Position numbers and translations under genes: made by a program | The notes under the pieces: model-generated | Told to the model about the DNA's origin: nothing | Databases searched by the model: none | What the model saw: only the letters and a program-made list of their open reading frames with translations | In this document: positions 27,690 to 38,300 of the stretch, one piece after another | How the letters are laid out: each line of letters opens with the position of its first letter | How positions within the stretch are numbered: the stretch's first letter is position 1 | NCBI RefSeq assembly: GCF_038502225.1 | Contig: NC_091293.1 | Coordinates: 17,432,286 to 17,496,285 of the forward strand | Direction of reading: 5' to 3' | Length of the DNA stretch: 64,000 bases | Source: Cherax quadricarinatus | Lineage: Eukaryota; Arthropoda; Malacostraca; Decapoda; Parastacidae

Positions 27690-30600
27690 TCATGTATCCC
27701 CCGGTAGGAGACCAACCCTTTGCCCGCCCCCTGGGTTCATGAGGAGGAGGCCCCCCACAGTGAGATTCCGGTAACCCTCCGAAAAGCTAACTACCCACCT
27801 CCCACCATAGACTTGCCTATTCCTATACATAGTTCTATAAAATCTCGCTGCTAACGCTTTTATCCTCAACTCTCCCCTAACCTCCCTCATCCCCCAAGAT
27901 ACATGTAAATAATCCGTCATAACATACATTAAGGCTCTACCCACATCACCCGGCACCCCAGTTACATCCAACATTAAGGCCCGTAGGAATGGCCATTGGC
28001 CCCCCCCCCCCAAAAGTCTGATAACTCACCATCCATAACCTCACCCCCTCCAAAGAGGGACAAAAATATACCGCATGAAAAGCCGTTTCGATGTCCCCAC
28101 AATGCAAGCATGAGTCCTCTCTCACAAGACCCATTTTATATAACACATCCCTAGAGGCCAATATTCCCATCAGAAAACGATATACTAACTCTCGTACCCT
28201 CGCTGGTATTCTAAGCAAGCCAAACTTCCTCCTTATGCTTATCCAGTCATATATTTTGGATATACAGCAAGTCCCTGTAAGACACCCTTGCCTACCACAG
28301 CACCCACCATTCGTTTGACCTTTAACGTGGACACCTGTTTAACATGTAATAAAACCCTCAACATATCCTCACAATACCTCAAATCCCTTCCACACCACCA
28401 TCTTCGTGCATCCTCCATTACCCTACCTACCCTGACTCCTCTGTTCCCCCCAGTCCGGATATATTTGTTTAATATATAAAGCCATTACTCTATGACCCAA
28501 TGACATCAGGCCAAGACCCCCACGTCTCCCCTCCGTCATCACCACGTCCTTGCTCAACCATGCCCTCCCAAACCCCCACACATACCTTAGAACCTTCCTC
28601 TGGATTTCTGCAATATCCTCTGCTCTTAAAGGGAACACCTCAGCCACTCCCCACACCTTACTGTAAACCAGAGAGTTGACCACTAAAACTCTCTGCTGTA
28701 ATGTTACGTCCCTAGCCCTTAAGCCACCTAGCCTACCCAAAACCCTGCTCGTAACTAATTCCGAATTTATCTTCCTACTCTCCTGCACTTCCGCCATGTA
28801 CCATATTCCACAAACCTTAATTCTGTCCACTACTGACCATCCCAACCCCTCCCCCAAGCCCCCTCCCACCCAATCCCCCACCTCTAATAGTCTCGACTTC
28901 ATTAAATTAACTCTCATACCCGTGGCGTCCCCAAAAATCTGAATGATTCCACCAACTTTCCTTAGATCTTCCTCATGCCTTACCAGCACAGTAGTATCAT
29001 CTACGTACCCCACAATCCCCCCGCCCACCCCCCCTCATCCCATGTTCATTCATCACCTCATCCACCAGCCCATAAAATGGATTCTGTACGCAGGCAAACA
29101 ATAACAGAGTGGACAGCCCTGCCTCAAACCTCTCTCCATCAGTACTGGGTCCCCCAACTTACCATTAACCTGTACCCTAATAACTGCTCCCTCATACAAG
29201 GTTTGCACCCATCTCACCACCTTCTCCCCCAAACCCAACTGTTCCAAACAAACTTTTAAGAAATCCCTATTCACACAATCATACGCATTAGCCCAATCTA
29301 ATCCAAGTATTCCCCCTCCGGTGCAGTCCTCAATAAAATCCCTTATGTGACTATGCCCGTCCCTCATACTTCTTCCCGGAATGCCAAACTGTCCCCCATG
29401 TACCACTGATCCTAGAACCTTCTTCAGTCTATTGCCCAGAATTTTAGCATAAATTTTATAATCTGCACACATTAAGGATATTGCTCTATAATCATTCAAT
29501 ACTTTCCCATCCTTCTTCTTCGGCACCAACACAACGATCCCTGTTTTCTGGGTCTTCCCCATCCTCCCACTGCTCCACATATGATTCAAGACTTCCACTA
29601 ACCCATACCTAATGCATTCCCAATAAACTCTATAAAAATCATTCGGTATTCCATCAATGCCCGGCGTCTTACCCTGACTCATCCCGTAAACCGCCTCCCC
29701 CACCTCCTCCTCACTAATACTACCCTCCAGCATTTCCCGTTCCTCTTGTCCCAATACAATAGTATTCTGCATAACCCCAAATACCTCCTCACTGACAACT
29801 TCCTTGTTCCTCCTCCATTTCTCCCTAAACCAATAATCAGCATAACCACTAATATCATCTGTATCAGTAAGACCTTGACCCACCACATAACCCCCCCCCC
29901 CATCAGCGACCACTAGATGCGCTATGGTAGTCACCATCTGCCTTTCCTTAAATTTTCTCAGGACATAACCTGATGGTCGATCACCCTTTAACACCACCTC
30001 TAATCCTGCCCTAACTCTAATCGCGTTAAACCTTTCATTATGTAATCCTTCAATCCTACTCCTTAAGCCATCCACCTCACCTCGCACATCTCCCCTTACC
30101 CCCCCCCCCCCGTCGTAAACAGCATTCAGCTGTCCCTCCAGGTAGTTTTGCAAACCATATCTCCACCTTGCCTGTTCCTTTCCACGTATCCTAAAAAACT
30201 CAGCTATTGCTGTCTTTGCCCGCATCTCCCACCAGTCAAGCAAATCAATCCCACCATCCCTACCCTCCCAGCAATGTCTCCACCATTTCTCAAAGGATGA
30301 GCCTTCATCCCCCTCCTGCAGAAGCCTCACATTCAATTTCCAATACCCAGCATATATGCGTACTATACCATCCACCCGCAGATCAGCTATCACCGCCCTG
30401 TGATCCGAAAAACCGACATCAAAAGCCCTCACTCTCTCCACACCAATCCCCTGCATCACATATATCCTATCTAACCTCGCCCCATAATTCCCACGAATAA
30501 ACGTGTGCTCCACCCCATTCTCCCCCCTGCCCACCACATCTACAACTCCTACATCCCTTAACACATCCCGTAGCGCACCCAAAACACATCCTGCCCCCCT

Positions 30601-31191
30601 CGGCGTCACATCACCATACCTAATCACACAGTTCCAATCACCTCCAAGTACAGTTATGGAAGGTAAACCCCGCAAATAATACATCAAAACATCACGAACA
30701 AAATCAACTTTGACTCTAACATTGTTACATGCCGGCATATATACACCAATGAAACATACTCTCCTCACCCCCCAGTGCCCATCTACCCTTACAACCCTCC
30801 CCCCTCCCCCCTCCTCCCAACCCATGACACGCAATGGGCTGGTCTCCTTTACAGCTACTGCTACCCCTCCTTTTAATTGCAAAGCATTACTGACAAACAT
30901 TTTATAACCCCTCAAACTCAGTTCACTCCCTAACCTATGGTTATGCTCCTGCAAAAAACATACATCCACATCAAACCTTCGTAAAAACCACTCTAACCAA
31001 ACCCTTTTTACCTCAGATTTAAGCCCATTGACATTTATTGTGACACTTGAATTTGCCAGAAGAGGGGGCTTACCCCTATGCCGCTGTATCTTACTCACTT
31101 CACCTCTCTCAGTACCTGTACCATTTTTATCCTTTTTTCTAACCTGTCCTCCAGCCCCTCCTTGCCCCCCCACTGATCTTCCCCGGTACAC
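27690..31191 (-). pseudogene. Tx1-like LINE ORF2: endonuclease, RT, C-terminal zinc motif (frameshifted)
   Basis: 29053-31191 is open for 712 residues. The endonuclease shows FLQEHNHRLG, GGDWNCVI and SDHRAV. RT follows with TPGIDGIPNDFYR, VVLVPKKKDGKVLNDYRAIS, LGLDWANAYDCVNR and GLRQGCPLC. Between about 29115 and 29030 the frame is lost and regained (one change at a G run), and the catalytic GYVDDTTVL is read from 28423-29028. The thumb has GRRGGLGLMSLGHRV. The C-terminal CLHCGDIETAFHAVYFC motif (about 28080-28130) and the tail to 27690 lie in further frames. Catalytic residues are intact but the chain is broken. Confidence 0.85.
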
Positions 31192-31363
31192 CCCCTCCCC
31201 TGCTTGCCTTTTCCTCTACAACTACCCATGACTTCTTCCCGGGTCTCTGCCCAGGTGTTAAAACCTCATCAAGGTCAAAAGCACCCGCAGTACTTTTTCG
31301 TGAGCTCTCACTCACACACAAATCTACCTCCTGCACGTCCTCCTGATGGACTTCCACCACCAC

Positions 31364-32305
31364 TTACATGTCCTCTCTGGCATTCCTCGAACCCTTCACC
31401 TGTTCCTGCTGCTCAACCATCAGCTGTATCTCACTTGACTTCTCAGGACCATCCTCCCCGGCCACCGTCTCGTCGAAGAACTCCTTCAGCACCGCTTCCA
31501 TCAACTTCTCCTGGGTAGACTCTTCCACGTCCACCCGTCCCTCAGGCGATGGGGGCCCCTCCCCTGTCACCTCCGGGAGGGTAACACAGGTACCGACCGT
31601 CGATACTTCCCGTTCTACCTCTTCACTCCATCGACCACTCGTCACTGCTTCCTCTTCTCCCAACTCAGGCATCAACTCACATGGTCTCTGCTCCACTGCC
31701 AACGTACCAGGAGCCCTGGTAGGCTGCCTTCTAGGACACTGAGCTGCCATATGGTCATATGAGCTACATAGTCGACAGGTCTTTCTCTGGCCGGCATAGT
31801 GTACAAAGACCTGCGTCCTGGACTCCACCAGCATGACGTAGGACGGTATAGGCCTAGCCAATGTCATTTTGAGGGTATAAGAGCCCTCAGGTCGTCCCTT
31901 ATATGGCCCTTCTGTCTATACTCCCATCGTTGCCGAATGAACTTTACCGTAGTTGTTGAAAACCTCCTGTATACTATACGCCGTTGCCTCGAAAGGGACA
32001 TTCCTCACCTTCACCCACGTATAGTACCTGGATACGTCATGCATAACAACGTCCACTGCCGAGTTCACCGTCACCTTCTTCTCCTTGTACTCTTCAACAA
32101 GTTTGTCATAGACACCGGTACGATTCAGTTTCAGGAATACTCTGGTCATCCCATTTAAGGCAACACCATATACTTCCTCGTTGGGGACACCATAGGCGTC
32201 CCTGATGATAGCAGGTAGCAATGTATGCATCGTTGCTCCAGTAAGCGTGCCACGTACCAGCTGTATACAAACAGTGTTAATCCGCTGTCCCACTCGGTAC
32301 GCCAT
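31364..32305 (-). pseudogene. Tx1-like LINE ORF1: RRM-like and zinc-knuckle protein with one stop
   Basis: The frame starts at ATG (32303-32305) after the leader. The first part (to 31916) holds an RRM-like region (TRVFLKLNRTGVYDKLVEEY, YTWVKVRNVPFEATAYSI). A TAG at 31916-31918 interrupts it in frame. The rest reads on to a zinc knuckle CRLCSSYDHMAAQC at about 31725-31770 and an acidic tail. The total would be about 314 residues. The role in the family is RNA binding and packaging with ORF2. Confidence 0.8.
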
Positions 32306-32407
32306 TTTGTCTTCTAGTTGCTAAAGGTCACCACCAGAGGGCAGGTGTAGCTACTAGGCGTGCGTCCTCTCTCCCCGGAGGTCGAGAGACGAATGTGAAC
32401 TGTCTGA

Positions 32408-32437
32408 AGTTGTTACAGGGCTGAGTAAGCCTTCACA
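32408..32437 (+). repeat. 5' LTR of element B, last 30 bases
   Basis: AGTTGTTACAGGGCTGAG and the terminal CTTCACA match the end of the 3' LTR (40045-40074). It is separated from the rest of the LTR by the Tx1-like LINE. Confidence 0.9.
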
Positions 32438-32439
32438 AG

Positions 32440-32456
32440 TGGCGACCCTGCCAGGA
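32440..32456 (+). promoter_or_regulatory. Candidate primer-binding site of element B
   Basis: TGGCGACCCTGCCAGGA begins two bases after the LTR end. TGG plus the following bases would pair with a tRNA 3' end. From memory it is close to the 3' end of arthropod arginine tRNAs that begin GACC; that assignment needs checking against a tRNA set. Confidence 0.55.
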
Positions 32457-33025
32457 TCAACTCTACTGAATCAAGATTCAACTCCATCTCGAATCTACCA
32501 TTGGAACTTCAACGCTGCATACCACAGACGGTTACCACCAGCCATGAGTAATCATTCTCTATGGTAGGACTACAGTACAGGTATTTAAAAGATTTGGTGA
32601 TTGTTATAGTCTCAATTTATTGTAAGTCAAGTCAGGCAGGATATAATATTTAATTCTGCCACCTAATTGTATGTGAGCTTGAAACACTTTGGAGGATTAG
32701 ACTCTAGGGACCCGAGATTTTCCAGTGACAATTTGTTTCATTGAGCTCTTCATTATATCAAGGGAACTGTCATAGGACACTCTTGATTTGTTGGTGAGAA
32801 GATTGGATGGTCAAGGGACCCCATTCTACTTACTGTTTGCTCGGAGCCGGCATAGAACCCTTCGTTTTCATTAAATACATATTGTTTAATTGAAGCAGGG
32901 ATCGAGCCCTCTGGTTTATTTACAGTTTGAGTGGAGCAGGAATTGAACCCTCCATTTTCTTTAATACCTGTTTCATTTCCCCTGATAGTTTAAGTTATTC
33001 TTGTAAGTATGGATGAATACCAGTT
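32457..33025 (+). other. 5' leader of element B
   Basis: Untranslated sequence between the primer site and gag. It contains several short direct repeats around GAGCCGGCATAGAACCC, GCAGGGATCGAGCCC and GCAGGAATTGAACCC. No frame was recognised. Confidence 0.5.
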
Positions 33026-33157
33026 TTGGATGAACGCTGGAAGTTAGGAATAACAGGGAAAAATTTAGAATCTTTCATTAGTGCTAAGATCCAGGAAAGA
33101 CTTGAAAGAGAGAGAATTGAGAGAGAAGAAAGACAGTTAGAAAGGGAAAGAGAAGAA
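33026..33157 (+). pseudogene. Gag N-terminus of element B (interrupted)
   Basis: The frame reads WKLGITGKNLESFISAKIQ followed by an Arg/Glu-rich coiled coil, then passes straight into the RT of an inserted LINE, creating a chimeric open frame to 34336. A natural ATG in this frame is not obvious; ATGs at 33009 and 33030 lie in other frames, so a small frame change near the start is likely. Confidence 0.6.
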
Positions 33158-34336
33158 GATCTGTTGTTAAACCTCTCCACTAAGTGGCACCAGTCACTGG
33201 ATGAATCCAAAGTCAGCTGTGTGGTAGCACTGGACATTGCTGGCGCTTTCGACCCGGTGTGGCACCAGGGCCTCTTAGCAAAACTTCAAGCACTGGGAAT
33301 TGCAGGCTCTACGCTATGTCTCCTCAGTGATTACCTTCATGGTAGATCTCTAAGTGTAGTCCTCAATGGAACGGAATCAGCAAGGCATCCTATTGGGGCA
33401 AGCGTTCCACAAGGAAGCGTGCTGGGTCCACTGTTATGGAATGTCTACTTCAACGACCTTCTTCATCTCATCCCAGAATCACATGCATATGCAGACGACT
33501 GTACACTGACATTAACTTATCCAAGAGAAGAAATGCCAGCTGTTCTAAGCTATATCAATCACCAGCTGAGAGCTATATCAGCTTGGGGAAATAGATGGCA
33601 AGTAACATTTGCACCTGAGAAAACGCAAATGATGATCGTCTCTAGGCACCATGATGGTAATGCTGGTGCAGTAGTAAGGATGAATGGGACGATGTTGGCA
33701 CCTGGAGAAGAAGTTGATATCCTTGGGGTGAAATTTGACTCCAAACTAACCATGAAGAACCATGTTGTAAATCTTGCAAACAAGGCAGCCAGGAAGCTTA
33801 CAGCACTTCGCCGTATCTCGCATCTGCTTGACAGTAGGGGTTGCAAGATCCTGCACGAGGCACAAGTACGCTCACACCTTGAGTATGCTCCACTTTCTTG
33901 GTTTGCCTGCCCCCCCTCTCATCTGCGACTGCTTGACAGAGTAGAGAACAGAGCAAGACGTCTCATCTCTCGCCTGGACCCATCCTGGATAGATCTGTCA
34001 TTTCAGCAGAGCCTTCAACATAGGAGGGATGTGGGTGGCCTTACTGTTATGTACAAGGCCAATATTGTCAAAATACCACACTTGGATCCACTTCGAGGAC
34101 AGCGTGAAACAAGCTTTTATGCCACAAGACGGGCAGAAAGCCGCAACTTCACTCTGGCTGTACCCTTCTCCAGAACATCACTCCATCTGAGATCATACAT
34201 ACCCAGGATGACTCGAGTATGGAACACATTCGTACAGCATAATGATGTCAACGAGATAAAGTCAGTTGATCAAATGAAAATGCTGGCCCACAGATGGCTC
34301 CAACTTCATCCTGTCCCATACTTGTATGTCTCATAA
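33158..34336 (+). CDS. LINE reverse transcriptase fragment, open, fused in frame to gag
   Basis: About 390 residues remain open: VVALDIAGAFDPVWHQGLL (first catalytic Asp), GASVPQGSVLGPLLWNVYF, SHAYADDCTLTLTY with the catalytic ADD pair intact, the FAPEKTQMMIVS and VDILGVKF strands, and a thumb ending VWNTFVQHNDVNEI. The endonuclease and first RT blocks are absent. The frame is joined to the preceding gag by chance. Being truncated, it is not an autonomous enzyme, though no stop has accumulated. Confidence 0.8.
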   Translation, partial: DLLLNLSTKWHQSLDESKVSCVVALDIAGAFDPVWHQGLLAKLQALGIAGSTLCLLSDYLHGRSLSVVLNGTESARHPIGASVPQGSVLGPLLWNVYFNDLLHLIPESHAYADDCTLTLTYPREEMPAVLSYINHQLRAISAWGNRWQVTFAPEKTQMMIVSRHHDGNAGAVVRMNGTMLAPGEEVDILGVKFDSKLTMKNHVVNLANKAARKLTALRRISHLLDSRGCKILHEAQVRSHLEYAPLSWFACPPSHLRLLDRVENRARRLISRLDPSWIDLSFQQSLQHRRDVGGLTVMYKANIVKIPHLDPLRGQRETSFYATRRAESRNFTLAVPFSRTSLHLRSYIPRMTRVWNTFVQHNDVNEIKSVDQMKMLAHRWLQLHPVPYLYVS

Positions 34337-34489
34337 CAATAAAAATGCTTTCAAATGAGCTGATGTAGGTAACAGCTCTTAGCTTGCCAATAAAGTTAGG
34401 AATCCTTAACCTTTAATATAGCTGTCAATAAAGCTAGGGATCCTTAACCTTGTCAAACCCTGTTTAAAAAAAAAAAAAAAAAAAAAAAA
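33158..34489 (+). mobile_element. 5'-truncated LINE inserted in gag of element B
   Basis: The insertion begins inside the RT domain and ends with a 24-base A tail (34466-34489), after which the gag coiled coil resumes. A target duplication could not be fixed because the flanks are GA-rich. The 3' end has two copies of an AATAAAG...GGATCCTTAACCTT segment. RT motifs place it among the Jockey/CR1-type LINEs. Confidence 0.82.
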
Positions 34490-35262
34490 GGAGAGAGAGA
34501 GAATTGAGAGAGAAATCCAAGAAAGACAGAAAGAGAGCGAGAAGACCAAAAAGAGCGTGATAGACTTGATCATGAGGAGAGAGCAAGAGTACGTGAGGAA
34601 CAAGCTAAGATACGTGAAGAACAGGTTAAATTAAGGGAACTTGAGGAAAGAGCAAAGGATAGAGAAGTTGAGGAAAATGCTGGAGAACGTGAAGAAAAAG
34701 CTAGAGAACTTGAGTTAACAGAGAGAGAAAAGGATCGAGAGCTCGAAAAATCTCGTCTTGAATTAGAGAATAAAAAGTTAACTTTTACACAACAATTAGA
34801 GGAAGGAGTAATGAAACAACGGGCAGTCAGTGCACATATTCCAACACCTAATTTACCTCCCTTCACAGAGGGGAAAGACATAACTTCATACATTATCAGG
34901 TTTGAAAATACCGCTACCCTCTGTGAATGGCCTGCTGACACCTGGGCTACCAGGTTAGGAATGTTATTTTCTGGTACAGCCTTGAATATCTATGCAACTT
35001 TGTCGCAGGATATCATATGTAATTATAACCTACTAAAGAAGGCAATCCTTAAAGCATATCAAAAAACCACTAATTCTTACAGGAAAGATTTCAGGTATGC
35101 CACCTTACAGCCTGGCCAGAACTTTCAACAGTTACAGATAACACTCTTTCGTTTGTTCGACTTTTGGATAGAGAGTTCAGGAATTGATCACAGTTATGAA
35201 TCTCTTAGAGACTTCATGGTTGCTGACCATTTCCTGACAGCTCTTCCTCACCAAAGAACGTA
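34490..35262 (+). pseudogene. Gag of element B, main part (ends by frame change)
   Basis: An Arg/Glu coiled coil (34490-34800) leads into the capsid-like region from 34811: TPNLPPFTEGKDITSYIIRF, CEWPADTWATRLGMLFSG, TTNSYRKDFRYATLQPGQNF and SLRDFMVADHFLTALP. The frame stops at 35261, but the matching continuation, ERNLIKAEEVAEAADLYAEA, is found one frame over and runs into the pol frame. So a single-base change breaks an originally continuous Gag-Pol frame. It would form the particle shell. Confidence 0.78.
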
Positions 35263-35393
35263 ACCTGATTAAAGCTGAGGAAGTTGCTGAGGCTGCTGAC
35301 CTGTATGCTGAGGCTCACAATTCCTATGAAGACCTAAAGGGATCGAACCCTAAGGGTAAGGGTTCATCAGACCTTAAGAAATCAAAGCCTCTA

Positions 35394-38300
35394 GTGGAAT
35401 GTAAAATGAGTTCTTTTATTCCTGTTTGTCATTTGTGTGGTGTTAAGGGACATAAACGTCCAGATTGTCCTTCTAAGAAGGTCCAAAAAGTTGGAAGATG
35501 TTTTAAAGACTGTAATGACCAAGCACCCTTCTGTTCAGGAACAGTTAATGGACTTAATGTATCTACCATTTTACGAGACACTGGATGCACATGTATAGTC
35601 ATTTCTGATAAGCTGTTCCCTAACCTTAAAGAAACTTATTCCTCTGCTATACTTTCAGACTACTTGGGCCGTACGGACACTTTTCCTACCATCCATTGTT
35701 ACATTAGGTCTAAATGGTTCACAGGTTGGTCTGAAGCCGTACTAGCTCCCATCACTTCTTGCTCCGTACTAGTAGGTAATGTAAAAGGTGCCATTCTTCC
35801 TTCTGAGGTTGACCTTTCATCACCAAAGATGGATATAAGTGTTTCAGATCCTCTTCCTGTAGAGTCGGAGAAGCCCCTCGAAAGTTCAGATGAGACAATG
35901 TCTCGCGATATTCATGTGGGATTAAAAACCAGTGATGCTACTCTCGAAAGCGAGGAAGTAGGATCACCGGTTCACTTGTTAGATGAAAGTGAAGATATCA
36001 CCTCCGATACCATAAATGTCTTGACTAGGGCTCAGACCAAAGCCCAGGCTTCTCCTACTGTCCATCCTTTGATTTTCCCTGACTTCAAGCCTTTAGACAT
36101 ATCGAAGGACTCCTTTGTCAATTTACAATGTAATTGCCCTTCTCTTCAGAATTGCCATTATGCCGCTAAACAAAATCAAGTTATCCAAAGGAAAAACTTT
36201 TCATATAAATTTGAATATATAAAAGGTATCTTGTACAAGTCAGTATTCAAATTAAATTCAGATGAGATTGACTATTCCATCTTAGTTGTTCCAAGTCAAT
36301 GCAGAGAGACTGTTCTTAAAATGGCTCATGACCTGCCAGTGGCCGGACATTTCTCGCATCGTAAAACCTTAAATAAAATTAGGGAAACCTATTTTTGGCC
36401 AAAAATGTCCTCAGATATCACTACCTATTGTAGATCGTGTAAAGTTTGCCAACTGTCATCCTCCCGAGGTACCAGGCGAGTACCTATGGTCAAAATGCCT
36501 ATCTTTACGGTACCGTCTGAAAGAGTAGCTATTGACATCGTTGGTCCTTTATCTCCACTTTCATCTGGGGGACATAGATATATATCAACATTAGTTGATT
36601 ATGCTTCGAGTTTCCCTGAAGCCATACCCTTAAAGACCATAGCTACTACAGAGGTGGCTGAAGCCCTTTTGTCCATCTTCTCCAGAGTGGGCATCCCTAG
36701 AGAAATTTTGTCTGACCGTGGGACACAATTCACATCTGACTTAATGCAACATCTATACCAACTTCTGGGAGTGAAGCCTCTCTTCACCACACCCTATCAT
36801 CCCAGCTGTAATGGGAGGATTGAGCGCCAGCATTCGGTTCTCAAGTCCATTTTAAGGAAACTTTGCTCCCTTAAACCTAAGGAGTGGCATCGTTACCTAC
36901 CCTGTGCTTTGTTTGCCATGAGGGAAGTTCCCAGTGACTCTTTGGGGTTTTCACCTTTTGAACTTCTCTATGGTAGACAGGCCAGAGGCCCATTGTCCAT
37001 CCTTCATGACTTATGGACTAATGAGGAGGTAAATGCTGAGATTCAGTCTTCTTACCAGTTTCTCCTTGACCTTAGATCCAAACTTGAGGAGACCTCTGAC
37101 ATAGTTTCGAAAAACCTAAGCTTGTCAATGGACCAGTACAAAACATATTTTGATTCCAAAAGTCAGAGGAGAAGTTTTAAAGTAGGAGATGAAGTTCTTG
37201 TACTTTTGCCTATTAAGTCAAATAAATTATTAGTAGCATGGAAAGGTCCATATAAAATATTAAAAATTTGTGGGAAAGTTGACTACCTCATAGAAGTCAA
37301 GGGGAAACCTAAGCTTTATCATATCAACATCCTTAAGAAATATTACCGAAGAAATTCGGTTAACTGCCTTAACAACTTTGACTTAGTTTTTCCACACAAA
37401 CTTGATAAGACAACTGAAGAATGTAAAGTGTGCGTAATTGACACCTCTAACTCAGACTATGATGAAGAACTACGTGACTTGGTGACTCTTGACCACTCGG
37501 ACGCAACCAACATTAATATTAATGAATCTTTGGATGACCATAAGAGACATGAACTACTTCAATGTGTGAGTAACTTTTCAGACGTCTTTGCTGATATTCC
37601 AGGTGTTACCTCCACGGTAGTCCATAAGATTGACTTAGTGACGGACAATCCTATCAAACGAAAATTATACCCAGTTCCAGTTCACCTTAGGGATGCATTT
37701 GACCGAGAGGTAGACAAATTATTAAAACTAAAGATCATTGAACCTTCAGTATCTGCATATTGCTCACCAGTAGTCATGGTTAAGAAGGAGGATAATTCAT
37801 ATAGACTTGCTATTGACTTCAGAGGCCTTAATGCTATAACTCGGTGGGATGCTGAGCCTATGCCCTTAATAGATAGCGATCTACACAAATTTTATGATGC
37901 TTCCTTCTTTTCAGAGATTGATATTGCGCAGGCATATCATCAAGTAATGTTAGATCCTTCTTCTAAGCAGTACACCGCTTTTCCTACACACCAAGAACTG
38001 ATGCAGTATAGAACTATGCCCTTCGGTTTGGTAACTGCCTGTGCTGCCTACGTGAAACTGATGAGAAAGGTCTTGGGTAATATGCCAAATGTTTCAGTTT
38101 ATTTTGATAACATTTACGTAATGACATCTACGTGGGGCGAACATATCCAAACATTAACATCAGTTTTGCGTAGGTTACGCTCACATGGCCTCACTGCCAA
38201 GCCGAAGAAATGCTTCCTTGGGTATAACAAGATTAGATATCTTGGACTGATACTTTCTAATAACTCTCTGCAGCCTCTCCCCAGTAAGATCAAAGCTTTA

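Larger units (their letters stand above)
26138..32398 (-). mobile_element. Near full-length Tx1/L1-like LINE inserted in the 5' LTR
   Basis: On the minus strand the element runs from a roughly 90-base 5' leader, through ORF1 and ORF2 and a 1.5-kb AT-rich 3' region, to a 22-base A tail (26138-26159). The 9-bp sequence ACTGTCTGA occurs on both sides (26129-26137 and 32399-32407), a target-site duplication. The LTR resumes exactly after it. RT motifs and the C-terminal zinc motif point to the Tx1/L1 group. Confidence 0.88.

Noticed and set aside
33026..34336. A single 436-residue protein
   Set aside because: It is a chance in-frame join of gag and a truncated LINE RT; the A tail and the resumption of gag at 34490 show an insertion.
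35250..35400. A programmed frameshift between gag and pol of element B
   Set aside because: The break lies inside a conserved gag helix region, not at its end, and no slippery site is seen; a mutation is simpler.
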